Below, one piece after another: positions 1 through 12,569 of a DNA stretch of 64,000 nt (position 1 is the first letter of the stretch; the number at the start of each line of letters is the position of its first letter). The notes beneath the pieces are model-generated. The model was given only the letters and a program-made list of their open reading frames with translations, searched no databases and had not been told where the DNA came from. This DNA comes from Brachypodium distachyon (lineage: Eukaryota; Streptophyta; Magnoliopsida; Poales; Poaceae), in NCBI RefSeq assembly GCF_000005505.3, contig NC_016131.3:4733501-4797500 (forward strand), read 5' to 3'. The position numbers and the translations under genes are program-made.

Positions 1-768
1 ATAATTCTCCATGTATGTGTCTGCCGGATTGGTCTCAGAAATTTCCAAATCTCCGGTGGTATGGTGCTTCAGATCTTGCCTCCTTGAGGATCAAGCAGTC
101 TGGCTTGAAGCTTGCACATATTATTCTGTTCTTATTCCTTGTGTTCGCTTCATTTCTTGCTGGTGATGTTTTCCTCCAACACTTTCTGCATCAGCAAGAG
201 GCTAGTCTTGGTCGTTGCATTCTCTCTGCAGTTGCTGCTACCCATCTCAACCTCCAGCTCGGAGGCCCACGACGTTGTGGTCTTTGGGGGCAGCGACTCC
301 ATGGTGAGTACGACGGCGCAGCTTGGCCTTCTTGGTGGTCTCAGCCTGTTTTAGGGGTTATTGTTCACCGCCTGACACTTGCTCATATGATCCAGTATCT
401 TTTGCGTAGCGAGTTTTCATCCTCCGGTTCTCTTCCGGGAATCGTCGGAGGCTGGTTGTTCGAAGCCTTCGCTGCATGCCGGGTGGCAGCCGGAGACGCA
501 GCTCGGTGGCAATGTCGTGTTCTCCGGTCGGCGGCGGCAAAGGGCGATGAATCCTTTTCCCACGTGTAATGTACGCGTGGCGACTCGATGGATGCGGATG
601 GACGCGTGTTCACTGCAGTTTAGTGTGTGTGTACGCGTGTGTTGTATGACCAGTGTTGTAATTTTTCCGATTCACAAACTTGTATCAGTTATGTCGAGTT
701 GTAATCTTTGGGGTGTTCTCACCCCACTCGTATCTTAATGGAATGCAGAGAGTTTTTACAAAAAAAAA
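1..768 (+). mobile_element. Retroposon-like 3' end with A-tail
   Basis: The stretch ends in an A-run at 760-768 right after a segment that reads like a 3'UTR, as LINE-derived or retrocopied sequence does. Two overlapping open frames occur (15-569 and 112-354), but neither resembles a family I know, and their compositions look like chance openings in GC-rich DNA. The left end lies outside the window. It could instead be the 3' end of a host transcript. The call is weak. Confidence 0.3.
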
Positions 769-1268
769 CGCAACCTTTCCTCTCTAGACCCCAGCCTCTG
801 CTCTTGTTCCAGCCTTCCAGGCTTTGAGCATAGGGCCATAGGGGTGCAACAGTACATCACGAGCTGCCTCCTTGCCTCCCATAGCCAACCCCGCGCGCAG
901 CACACAACACCAACTTTTGCGCAAAATGGATTCTCTTTGTTGCATTGAATCTCCCGTTAGCTCCAGCCTCCGGTGAGCCTGCCGGTAAAATGCTCGACGG
1001 CCAGCCACCTCCCCTGTTTTTGCCATGAGCAACCCCTCTTCTCCCTTAATTAAGCGAGTAACATGTAAGCCTACAGCCCGAAAAACAAAAGATGGCCCAA
1101 AACAAGAAAACACTATTCATGCGTACCGTTCACTGCCCGGGACCACCATTGTTACTTAGCGGGTTTTGACGTTGTTCGCCAACCTTCGCTCAAAAAAATA
1201 AAAAATAACTAGTTGATTCCCCTGCGCGTTGCTGCGGGTCATGCGGGAAAAAATAGAATGTGATAATA
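769..1268. other. Intergenic, no gene seen
   Basis: No open frame with recognisable homology, no RNA gene and no clear repeat. The minus-strand frame at 784-1113 has no family features and is treated as chance. Confidence 0.5.
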
Positions 1269-4200
1269 TGTAACATCCCAAAATTTCAAATTCTTACATG
1301 TGCATTGCATCCATGAGCATCATGCCACAATTGCATATTTGAATTCAAATTTGAATCTCAAAAGGCTTTAAAAGATTTTTATTTCATTTTAAACCCTAGG
1401 GTTTTCACCCATTTGAGCTTTGGATCTTCAAACCAATGGGTTTTATTTATAAAAGGGGTTTATTGCATAAATGAACTATCCCATAATTTTTGGATAATTA
1501 TTTGGAGTTGAAAAACTATTTTATTTAAATAGTTATATAGCCCTAAAACATTTATAGGGCAAATGTATTTTTATATCTTTTATTTTGAGGGGAAATTTAC
1601 TCCCAAAAGTTGAATCATGATAAAACATGATTTTACAAATTTTCTAGAATTTATTTGGATCAATTTGGAGTTCAAAATCAAAAGATATCAAAGAAATGAG
1701 AAAAAGGAAAAAAAAGAAAAGGCTAAAAGAAAAAAAAGGAAAAAACCGGACCGGCCCGGCCGTTTTGGGCCGAACCAACCACTGCGATCCCCACGCCGCG
1801 CCGTCGCCGCCGTGACTCCCGCGTCCGCCGATTTCGGCCTTCCCGAAACTCGCCGCCCGCGTCCCTATAAAGCCGAGCCTCCCCTCTTCTTTTTCTCTCT
1901 GCTCGCCCCCTCCCGCATGCGCCCACGCCGCCGCGATTGCTCGCCGGAACCCTAGCACGGCCGACGCCCGTTCTCGCTCGCCATCGACCGTACGGTACGC
2001 CACGTCGCCGGAGACCTCGCCTATCTCCTCCCTCTCTTCCTTGCGGACAAGCTAACGCGCTCGGTTTTCTTTTTCGCGCACCGCAGCACCTCGCCGTCGT
2101 CAAGCCGAAGCTCCGCCGCCGCCCGCAGCGCCTCCGTCGTCCTAGGCGCCGACCCCGTCGCACCCGCGCCTCGCCGCCGCCCTCAGCGCCTCCGCCTCGA
2201 CAAGACACGCACGCCCATCTCCTCCCCGACCCGAAACCCCGCCGGAAAACACCCGCCGCCGCTCCCCGCCATCGCCGGAGCTCCGCCAGAACCCTAGCGC
2301 CGCCGGTAAACCCTCATGCTCAATCTCGTCCGTTGGATCTTGATGAACGGCCGAGATTAGATCCAGTTAATTTATTTTAATTGAAACGGTATCGTCCAAT
2401 TAGAAGCTGACACGTGACACTTTAATAGAAAAATAAAAATGTAATTTTTAATCCCCCGGTTTAGTATAAATGGCACTTTTGTAGAAAAGCCCCTGTAACT
2501 TCAAATGCTTATAACTTTTAAACCCTTTGGCCAAATTTGACAAACTTTACCTTTTTGAAAAGCTCTCAACCTGTAGAATCTTTTGGCACTGTTTAAATTT
2601 AAATTTGCATAATCGAATCATAGTCAATTTACAGAAAGTCCTTTTATGCCATTTAATTCATAACTAATTATTTAGAAATCCTTTTTAATTGAAACCAGTG
2701 CCCAAATTTTTTTTTTATCCTCTGTCCATTGGGATAGAGAAATAAATATTTTGAATTAAATTATTTGGCTGATGCCAATAAAACTATAATTTAGGGTTTT
2801 AATCAATTATTTTTGCCTTTTATTTAAAACCCTAATGCATTTGTTTTAATTACCAATTCTTAAGATCAGTTGATCATCCAAATAAAATAAACCAAAACAT
2901 GTCACATGTTTTGCATTGCATCATGGCATATATTTTTACTTTTGATTGTATTGTGTGTTTATGTATGCAATGTTTGTATTTGATTAGTTTTCTCGGAGAG
3001 CGAACTATGTGATTGTGAAGAGTGCTTGAATACCAACTGCTATCAAGGCAAGTTCACTTTGACCATCATCCCATTATTTTATTATGCACTAGATTTTATT
3101 AGTTGCATTGTTAGGATTATTATTCTATCTATGCTAGCTATTCTCTCCTAGTAGTATAGGATACCCTTGCCATGTCCTCACCACCAATTGCCATCGTGGT
3201 AGTAAAATGCTATGCTATGATAATATACGAGGGTGGTATTATTACAATGTGATACTATTGAATTACAATATGGTTTTCCTAGTGTATGGCAAAACAAGTA
3301 ATTCAATGAACCGTCCTGAGTGGGCTGCTTTGAGGAATTGGAGATGTATGCGACGTCAGGTCCATTTCTATGGGTCCATTTCTATGAGTCGTCTCGCCAT
3401 TTCTATGGGAGCGCCTGCGTTGCAACTGAGGAATGCCACCCGGGGTAACCAGAGACTGGACTAGTTTCCTGTTTAGTAACTTCCAGTACAACCACATGGT
3501 ATTATGGGCTCTGCCAGGATGGATGTAAGAAATATGAACCTGGATCCGAGGTGACATCGGTATGTAGCAGTGTAGATTGGAACGCGTCCCTCAGGTGGTT
3601 TGGGGGAATATGTTCTGAAAATTCCTGTAATCGATGCCGTTGCTACTCTACTCTGAGGACAACAAGGGATTAACACGTTGGTTTCTTGTGGGAAATGTGT
3701 ACAACCTCTCGAGAGTGTCAAACTAAGTACTTAGCCGTGTCTCCGGTTACGGACAATTATGAGCAACTAGATATTGGGGCTGTAAGGAAGGTCTCACTCA
3801 TTCCAATTTCCTAATAAAATGAATGGATTTGAACCGGGTATGAGCATTGATGTATCTACTCAATGTGCCTAGGTTAATAGGAGCATGGGTGTTTTTACCC
3901 CGTGTCCAATAGAATTTAAAACTATTTGTTTAAAAATGATAGTATTGAACAATGATGCTTTCATGCAAATAGCCAAACCCCTCCTAGCCAAATTATGCAT
4001 GTACTTGGTAGGTCCTTTATAACTCTGGTGAGCTTGCCAATACATTCAAATGTATTGACCACGTAGTGGCTACAATTAACAATGCAGGTGGATCCGACGA
4101 TGAGTGGGGTTTGTCGTTATGTTGTGGATCATGTGCTTACATTCCAACATGCTCTCACCTTGGAGTAGTTGTGGCTCTTATGTTCTACCCTTTTCCGCTG

Positions 4201-4429
4201 CAGTTTTGAAAACATTGTTTTATGATGTTGAAACAGTATTTGCTTTATGCTGGCCCAAGAGGTCATGCGAGGTTGTAAGTACTATTTAAATCCTGGATGA
4301 TGCGATGTAATGTACTTTTGACCTTTGTTTCTGTATATTTCATCATGAAACTGTGTGTGCTAGTGAGTCGATCCAAGGACTAGCACAGTAAGCAGAGAGA
4401 TCGAACCCTGTAAGGGGAGGATCGCTTCA
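1269..4429 (+). mobile_element. Solo LTR, Gypsy-like, 3161 bp
   Basis: The element begins TGTAACATCCC and ends in CA at 4428-4429. It is flanked by identical 5-bp direct repeats, TAATA at 1264-1268 and TAATA at 4430-4434. TG...CA ends with a 5-bp target duplication define an LTR insertion. There is no primer-binding site, gag or pol next to it, so it is a solo LTR left by recombination between two LTRs. A TATA box (TATAAA, 1866-1871) and a GC-rich region after it set the + orientation. The length of about 3.1 kb and the TGTAACATCCC start fit RIRE3-like Ty3/Gypsy LTRs of grasses; that family name is from memory. Open frames at 1617-2380 and 3207-3721 are internal and not genes. Confidence 0.85.
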
Positions 4430-6195
4430 TAATAAAACAAAATATTCAATAAGATCATATTATATTTGATTCGTATTGCAGTTAGAAAGAAGAGTATGAG
4501 GACTCATGCTTTTTGTATCATCCGTAATCATTAGAGAAAGGTTGTACATGATTGAGTAAAATATGATACAATAGTTGTTAGTAAGAATACCATCTTGTCT
4601 ACAAATACGAATATCATCATATTGATTTAGTAAGCTTGCATCAACACATAAGATGTGATATGAGTAGTGGGAAATAAACTCTTCTTTGATCACTTGAAAC
4701 ATAGTAGAAAGCATCCAAAACAGAATGAAATGCTATTCAAAAGAAGAAGCTACCTTGCCCAACCACTAGATCATTTTTCCTAATGTGTGACTACCCATAT
4801 CAGTTACAACATCTTCCGTTTCCAAGTTTTCAGTGCCTTTTTATTATAGTCTAAAAAATAGTGTAGAGTGATTATAGATGGAGTTATGTTGCAACAAATT
4901 GGTTTAGGCAATTCATACTCTTGGACATCTAAAAAGGACATGGACATCTTGGTGTCCAGATTGTTGGTGTATCCTTGACCACACATTTTGCAGACTTCGT
5001 ACCATTTAGAGGACTGAATCACTGCTTATATCTTTGCAATGCAACAGTAGGTAGCTCCTTTTTGTTTTGAAGGTGAATAATATTAATTTAAATGTTTTAG
5101 AAGCAATATTGAGAACTATGGGAATGAATAAGTACCTGAAAGATGAAATTGGCAATGCAGATATTTCATCAAATTTGTGCAGTTTGCCTGCTGCTTGAAA
5201 TGGATATAAATGCACAACTTGAGGTAGTCGTTGCTGTAGAGTTGGAATTTCCCATTTATAGCTGAAAGTGAATATATGCTGGTTCAGTAGGCAGATGAAG
5301 AGAAAAAAGATTTAAAATGTGGTAATTGAAAGTCTTGATGAACCTGTTTCTCTATTGGGTAATCTCTGGTATATCCAAGTAATGTATATTTTGGTTGCTG
5401 AACTTGAAGTAGCTTCTAGTTTTCCTATTTAAAAATCAATCAACGACCAGCCTGACCAAGTCACCAAGCCACGAACAAAAGGAGTAGAATAATCTACCAA
5501 CCAGACGAATGTTACATTTTTTAATTATTAACTTGGTAGACACTAAGAACTACTACTGAAATGAAAGGGTGAAATTTCTAGTGATTGACATTGTGCAGTT
5601 CTCTGTTGCAGAAATAGAGTTGTCCGGTTGCCAATCAAATTGGCGCCGAGGGTCGAATTCAGAGATGTTGGGGTTGAGCTGATACAGAGTGCTTGAATAA
5701 AACTAATCAGAGTGCATATATATTGGTGGCTCTAAAATCAAGATTAGAAACTAAATAAATCACAGTCATCCAAGCAGAGCAGTGCGATTTTCGGCTGGCA
5801 CATGCCTGTTAGCAATTACCCTTGGCTCTTCAGGTGTATGCATGCCCTCTAAAATAGAGGATTTCATTGTACAGTGGAGTAATCAGCCCATTTGCTAATG
5901 ACTGCAGCAAAGATTTTCTTTTCTTTTTTGCAGCCTACTAAACATGTACTCCGATAACTAAAAAAGGGGAATCCTTAATACATACCTTAGAAGCGGCCTT
6001 GCTGGATGGAATCAACCACGTGATGCAGCGATTTTCTTCACACAAACAATGGCTGCAATGACAAAATACAAGTAAAACGCTACCAAATGAAAGATATAAG
6101 GGTCAAGATAGATGAGCCAAAAACTTATGAATGCTCGGAAGAAGCGGGGGAATTTCGTCACATCCGGCAAACACCAGGAGGCGTATAGCCAACGC
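4430..6195. other. AT-rich intergenic DNA, no gene supported
   Basis: I see no gene with homology. Short minus-strand open stretches (4804-5022, 5006-5215) follow one another and end at a GC-rich block near 7.0 kb. A decayed minus-strand transcription unit is possible, but no protein family is recognisable. Confidence 0.4.
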
Positions 6196-6251
6196 CAACA
6201 ATTGGATGAGAAGAGCTCATGGAAGGGGTCTCATATATGGGTTGTAGTACA

Positions 6252-6335
6252 GCATCCAGCCGATGGAAGCCATTAACTTCGATAGAGCGGCTCTTTGCAT
6301 CCAGCCGATGGAAGCCATTAAATTCGATGGAGCGG
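6252..6335. repeat. Two-copy tandem repeat, period 45
   Basis: GCATCCAGCCGATGGAAGCC recurs at 6252 and 6297, and the similarity continues to AGAGCGG/GGAGCGG. Two near-identical copies lie side by side. Confidence 0.8.
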
Positions 6336-6454
6336 CAAAGCATTTTGTCAGAGGAAGTTACTGGGGCTCACACGTTTTTCCTAGACCACTAATTGGACTG
6401 GAATAATCTGTAATTAGCATTAAAAAGAAGCATTGGGACATCAAGAAGCTAAAT

Positions 6455-6552
6455 CCAACCGGAGCAATTGCCAAGACTGAGCTACGTTCCAACACCAACC
6501 GGAACAATTGCGCCAAGACTGAGCTACGTTCCAACACCAACCGGAACAATTT
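6455..6552. repeat. Two-copy tandem repeat, period 42
   Basis: GCCAAGACTGAGCTACGTTC recurs at 6470 and 6512, each followed by CAACACCAACCGGAACAATT. This is a direct duplication at the edge of the GC-rich block. Confidence 0.8.
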
Positions 6553-6559
6553 CGCAGAC

Positions 6560-7022
6560 GGCGCTCAGCAGCGAGGATGGCGGCGGTGGCGGGGGTGGAG
6601 CCCGTGGGCAGCAGGGATGCGGCGGTCGGGGATGAGCCCGAGGGCGGCGTGGAAGGCGCTCGGCGGCGGTCGGGGATGAGCCCGGGGGCGGCGTGGAAGG
6701 CGCTCCGCGGCGGTCGGGGCGGAGCCCGGGGGCGGCGGGGACGCGGCGGGTGGGACTGAGGGCGGTAGAGCCCGTGGGCAGTAGGGATGCCGTGGTCGGG
6801 GATGAGCCCGAGGGCGGCGTGGAAGGCGCTTGGCGGCGGCCGGGGCGGAGCCATGGGCGGCGGGGACGCAGGGGGTGGGTGGCGGCCGGGGCTGATCCCG
6901 AGGGCTGCGGGGGCGGAGCCCGGCGGGTGCAGCGCGAGCCGGCGGCTGGGGGCGCTGCCGAGCGGGCGGCGTCTTGCACATCGGGCGCAAGAAGCGGTCG
7001 GGGCAAGACCGAGCGGCCAGGC
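6560..7022. repeat. GC-rich block with imperfect internal repeats
   Basis: GGGGATGAGCCC followed by GGGCGGCGTGGAAGGCGCT recurs about four times between 6625 and 6835. All frames on both strands stay open because the sequence is GC-rich and repetitive, giving Pro/Ala- or Gly/Arg-rich translations. It could be the CpG-rich first exon of a decayed minus-strand gene. No conserved domain supports coding. Confidence 0.6.
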
Positions 7023-7782
7023 TAGAAGCAGTTGGGTTGACATGGGAGTATTTTTTTCGAGGGAAAAACGTGTGAGTATTAGGGGATGGGATGCTGACGT
7101 GTACGTGGACGCTGACGTGGATAGCCTGCATGTTGAGCTTGCTAAAATTAACTGCAGTTAGTGGGTTTCAACTTTATAGAGTTTATAAATTCAGCCAATC
7201 CGGTATAAACAGTATTCAACCCACCTTGTTCACCTGGAACCCGGAAACCCTTTAGCACACTTGTTTAGACCATTTTTTCCGGCATCTGCATCAATCGATA
7301 CACACGACTTTTATATTAATGATGTCGCGAACAACGTTGAATTTAGTTATTACTACTCAAACGACAGCAAAGTAGGAAAAGAAACATAATTCTCTTAGGG
7401 GGATGTAAACGGATCGAACTGGATAATGCTCTTTTCATATCATTTACCTTAATTTTTTGCTTGATTCGGAGCGGAGCGGATAATGATCGGATTAGGATTC
7501 GAATGCGAATTATACCAGACTACAGATTCAGGGAAAAAATGAACCTGACACGGATTGGAAACGGATGACATAATTTTATTTCCGCCATGTAAAAATAAAA
7601 TATTTATATAAGTGCATAACTATTCCGATGACTTAGTTGTACATAATTTTTCATGAATTAATTTACTACACCAGGTGTGTGTTACATGTATACATCCACC
7701 GGAAACAAAGGAGAATATACTTAATTGATCTACAAAGTCAGAAACAAAGTAGAAGATGGGCAAAACTGCAACTTGAAAATAG
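7023..7782. other. Intergenic, no gene seen
   Basis: AT-rich with no recognisable coding or RNA feature. Confidence 0.5.
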
Positions 7783-8700
7783 TGTTGGAATTTTGGGTTA
7801 GGTACAAGGCCCAATCTGAAATTAATTCCTGGAAAATCTCAAAAGCCCATTCATGGAGTGGGATGAGGAAGTGGGAATAGTCCCACCTTGCTAGTTTAGG
7901 AGAGTTGGACCAATATATAAGGTATGTTGGTTCTCAACTCTTGAGCAAGTGAGCAAGGGAAATCCCCACACGCGCTCCTCCTCCTCCTCCACACGCCTCG
8001 CCTCGCCTCGCCTCGCGCCTCGCGTTTCGTGGATCGATTTCGAGTTCGAGCCGGGTCGGGGTGGGGTCGTGCTTATCTTTTTGGCAGTCGGAATCCGTTG
8101 CGGACGCGTAACAAATCCTGATAATTGCGGAGTCGGTTTTGGTTTCCTAAACCGAACCGAAGTCCGCCTGCGTGCCTATATAATAAGACGACCGCGGCCT
8201 CCGGACGTACCACGCCACAACCCTAGCCGTCACGCCCACGATCCAATCTCGCCGTTCGCCGCCAACTGCTACTCCATCCCGTCGGCTGCGTGCACAGATC
8301 GCCGGGAGAGCAGGCCTTCAGAACCCCGACCTTCGAGATCCTGCCTGGGAGACGGTCGATAAGGTTTTTGGGGAGCGTTCTCATGCGACTGCTCGCTTCT
8401 TCACGTTCTTGTTTCGTCGGCATCTTCATCACCAATGACCGACGACCTTGGAGATCCCGCGGCTCAGAATGCCATTCTAGCTCAGCAGCAGCAGGCTGCC
8501 CAACTCCAAGCACAGCAGTAGGCTGCCCAACTCCAAGCCCAGGCAACTGCTGCTGCACACGCACAAGCGCAGGCGTTGGCCGCTGCCCAAGAGGTAGTCA
8601 AGGCTGCTGCTGTTGCCGGCGTGAACATCGACGCCGCCGGACTCGTCACCGACCTCAACAAACAAACACAAGAAAAGAGTACAGCACCGTACGTAATCTG
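7783..8700 (+). mobile_element. LTR-retrotransposon fragment (LTR plus leader)
   Basis: The sequence starts TGTTGGAATTTTGGG, the usual start of many grass LTRs. It then has the AGTCCCACCTTGCTAGTTTAG block and a TATA box (TATATAAGG, near 7914) that I associate with grass LTRs, followed by a GC-rich leader. From about 8436 an open frame interrupted by one stop gives a Gln/Ala-rich peptide, possibly the start of gag or of the leader. No PBS, protease, RT or second LTR is present, so the element is truncated on the right. The right boundary is a guess. Confidence 0.45.
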
Positions 8701-8929
8701 CTCTTTCTTGTTGATTTTGATTAGTAGTTCTATTATTCATGCCGTGAAATTAGATGAGTTTTATTGCTGTGCGTTGCTATTTAATTTGTCTAGTTTGCAT
8801 GATATGATATGCTACATGTTTTACACATTGTTTTTCTGGATTAAATATTCATCGAAATTACCTAATTATTCAACAAATAATATCTTGGATTGCTCTGAAC
8901 TTACAGCAGGGTTTTGCATATGAGAAGTC

Positions 8930-9480
8930 ATGGATTAATTAAGACGTAGAGTTGACACGGACTATTGCCCTCTCTCTCCAAATTTTTTTTGTGAGGTAAA
9001 AGGTAAGGCTGTATCATTGAAAAATGACATTCAGTGCAAACATGCAAATTTTTCTTATAGTAGATTGGATCAAAAACGTATGCTGAGATGGGAATCTCTC
9101 AAACCACTTTTTTTTTTGGCAACTCTCAAACCACTTAAACACGTTTTACAGATAACCCCCCGCGATTACCTTCTTCCTTGGCAACGATTCAGCAAAAAAG
9201 AAAAGGAAATACGGGCGAGGCGATTAATCTTCCATCCGCCATGGATCCGCTCATAGGCGAGTGCCGGCGCTGGCCCTCCGCCGGATCCATTCACCGGAAT
9301 ATGCTTATCAACGGAACTGATGTCACATTTGCAGCACACAGTGTATCTGTGCATGAATCGCCAGAAAATTACTCAAAAAAAAAAAATCGCCAGAAAGGTC
9401 TCATGGACCAACAGAGTGATCGCCCACCAGGTGCGTCTTTCCAGTGCCACACATTTTCCCTAACAAATCTGTGCAAACTC
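8930..9480. other. Intergenic, contains first copy of a duplicated segment
   Basis: No gene seen. About 9300-9470 resembles 10975-11100: both contain GATCGCCCACCA followed by a TTCC(A/G)GTGCC(A/G)CACATT block. The two copies are direct and about 1.6 kb apart. Confidence 0.5.
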
Positions 9481-10090
9481 TCAAAAGCTGAGGTCCAACA
9501 GATTCGTTCGTCGGTGACAAAGGTGCTGACGCCGGCGCGGGCGAGTCAAGGTAGGAGACGAAGGCACATACGCCAGTTCAGCGGGTTGATGGAGGTGCAA
9601 GTGACGCAATGGAGGATTGGCCGTGGTTGAGCCGCCAGCGATGAGAGGACCGGCGCAGTTGAGGAACGCGCAAGAGGTGGCGCTGAGAGTGAGCCGTCGG
9701 TGGTGAGCCCACCAAGGGACGCGCAAGCAACGGATTGCAATTTCGTTCTTCTTCTTCTTGTTTGGACGGGAGGTATCTGTTTCGTGAGGTAAACTCATAT
9801 CGTGAGTTCTCTTCTTCACGTCAGAGGAGCCGGATCCGTTTTTCTGATGCCGCTCAATCCCAAGTCGTGAGTTTCCCACATCCACACCGATCTGTTGAAT
9901 CGGGTCACGAGCATGCGAGTAGATGCTAGTATGGTGTCCCAGGTTTCATTCACCAGACAAAGTGAATGGGTGGGTAGTAAAACAGAACAACATACAAGTA
10001 AGCTTGGACTTAGAGGCGCATGAAGTTCGTATCAAGATCTTTTTTTTTTCGGGTCAGTTCGTATCAAGATCTATATGTGGCACAGACGGC
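9480..10090 (-). ncRNA. Possible minus-strand PHAS locus, weak miR2118 site
   Basis: The 22-nt site at 9841-9862 reads TTTCTGATGCCGCTCAATCC on the + strand, so a minus transcript would pair with miR2118 with about five mismatches, one of them within the seed-distal half. It stands alone, far from the main cluster, and shares no flanking sequence with other sites. A TATA-like stretch lies on the minus strand near 10115. Without support from flanks, a chance match cannot be excluded. Limits are arbitrary. Confidence 0.3.
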
Positions 10091-11099
10091 TCAATATCAA
10101 TTTAGAGAGGTGGGAGTATATATTATGTTTACAAAATGTAGATGGATCGTAAATGTTGATGTTATTACAGTTGAACTCTGAGTATAGCAGTAAAAGATGT
10201 GCATCATAAATTCTTAACTATAGTTGTGTGCATCGGTTGATGCAGAGACCGGAACTCCATCCCTTTTCAAAAAAATATATCATAAATTCGCAATATTGTA
10301 AAATATACGTCGTACCGGATGCATGCTTTTCTCTCCAGTGTCGAGGATGATCCAACCAGCTTTCGCCAATCCAGTTTCCACAAAGCAAATGAAACAATTA
10401 TTACCGTCGACCACAGTACAGATTTGAATTAAGAATACAAAACTGCCTGGTACGTGTAATGGAGCAAGACCACAAATTTTGATGGTTATTTGTTTGACAA
10501 CAAGTTTCTGTTCATTCTCGACACGGATGAACTCGTTGTTCTCTTCCTTGAGCAGGTAGCTGCTGCAGTTCCGCCAGGGGATATACATTCAATTTAGACA
10601 TCACAATTGGAACTTTAGTTAAACTTGGGAACAAATCAGTACAAGTAAAGAAAAAACAGGATAGGGGACTTAGACCGCCAGACGTACAGTACAGTTAAGT
10701 GGAGTATAATTCAGGAACGACGCAACCTATCCATCATCTTTGAGAGGAGAACCGAGAGCGGATCGATCAGAGAAGCGTCGGATGCCGTCGATTTCCTGGG
10801 CTACTGGACAGCCTTGTCTTTAGGGAGAATAATGAGAATTATGTGAAGTTCCCTCACGTGTGTTGATGGCCCTTTTTCCTCCTGTCCTCCCTGGACTTAA
10901 TTATATTTCTAATCACGATTTCGGGCCCCCAACCCCAAATGTTTGGGGGCAGGTTCAGATGCTTACGCAAAACATGCTCATCAATGGGTGCAGCGCGCTG
11001 GGACTGAACAACAACAAGAGCAGTGAGTAGGGTCTCACGGCTTGACAAAGCGATCGCCCACCAAGTGTGTTTTTCCGGTGCCGCACATTCCTAACGAGT

Positions 11100-12560
11100 G
11101 CCCCTGTTCAATATATATACTTGACGGATATGAGATAGGGATCAAGTCAAAATCTCAATGAGCGATCGTGGCATGTCGTGGCAGGCAATGTTCGGGGAAC
11201 ATAATAAGTAGACTGGAATGAGAGGGATCTGTATATAGAAGCTAGGTCTAGGCTGAGGAACGAGAAAACGCACCGCACGCGCAGACTAACCAAATCAATA
11301 ACTGAGTAAAAATAGTGCAGAGAAGGCCACCCAACTATCAAAGACATAAATGTATCGTGGTCTTATTATTATTGAGTTGGTGTCACTTTAGTCCTAAAAT
11401 TATGAAATTGCACATTTAGGTCCTAATTTTATTTTAAGTGGATCACTCAAGGTTCTAATCTAGTTCTGACATGTTTGACTGGCCTACATGACTCGTTGAC
11501 TTCGTACACGTCAGCAAAGACGTCTACAAACCAAAACAAATGGCAATATAATTTAAGTTAGGTACCGAACGATCCTAACGACCATGCGAGTGGGAATCCG
11601 TGTGCGATCGCGTGAAGCCCACGAACACGAGCGGGTCAGGGCTTGCATCCTCCTTCTATACGAGCTCAGCTATGTCCTTAGTTCTCTAAAAGAAAAATCA
11701 CACAAGACTTGCAGGCAATGGCAAAAGAGCTGATGTCAGCAAGATTCTTTCTCGTTTAAAAGTTCAAAATGCTTTAACTCTCAAACAACACACCCGATTT
11801 ACAACCCGTTTTAGCCATTGACTTCATCGCGACGAGTACTTCAAAAGTAGATCTCATTTGTATATGTTTCAATGACTTTGTTTTCTGATACAAAGTTACC
11901 AACCCGTAATAACTAAGTTATCACATTATTCACAAAAGTTACCGGACTAAAAAGTAGATCTCATTTTGGGATGTGCCGATGACTTTTCTGATCTCAAAAG
12001 TCATCAACCATTATAAAGCGAGTTGACTAGCTGATCAATGCACTTGACTATTTGGCAACTGTTATGCTCCTGACTAGGTACCGAAAGATCCCGACGAGCG
12101 CACCGATTCAACCACGCGAGCTGGGTTGGACCAGCCCAACATTACCTGCACCAACCTTTCAATCGTGGCCCAAGCCCAAAATATACTACGACACAACGCG
12201 GCCCAAGCCCAAAATATACTACGACACAACACCTCCACCAACTGCTTCTTCCTCGTCCTCAGGACGACACCGATCCCCCATGGGAGCTCTTTCTTCCCAA
12301 AACCAAAAATCTAGCCGAAGTTACCCACCAGGAGACAAAAAGAACTCTCATACCTAGGCATAGGAAGTTACCCTGCCCCCTTATAAGATCTAGGAAAAAA
12401 AAACACATATACCTAGCCATCCTATACCCATCACGCAGTCTCTCTTGTCAACATGGATCTTGCACATGGTTTTTCAAGGGTTAGGTGAGACCGAACAACA
12501 TCTTGCTATATCCTTTATTTGGCAAATTAAATTTGCCAAGACGCTGAGGAAAAAGTTAAC
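11100..12560. other. Intergenic DNA, degenerate repeats
   Basis: No gene seen. GGTACCGAA(C/A)GATCC(T/C)AACGA-type sequence occurs twice (near 11561 and 12077). AAGTTACC/AAGTTATC motifs like those of the downstream minisatellite begin near 11885. AAATATACTACGACACAACG is repeated in tandem at 12179 and 12211. Confidence 0.5.
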
Positions 12561-12569
12561 ATCCTGTTC

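Noticed and set aside
1617..2380. Overlapping long open frames on both strands
   Set aside because: They lie wholly in the solo LTR, in its GC-rich leader, and have no domain.
6441..7161. Several long Pro/Ala/Arg-rich open frames on both strands
   Set aside because: GC-rich internal repeats leave all frames open. No conserved domain or plausible gene structure.
10786..10805. miR2118-like GATGCC string
   Set aside because: Only the GATGCCGTCGATTTCC core matches, with far too many mismatches elsewhere and no flank or TATA support.
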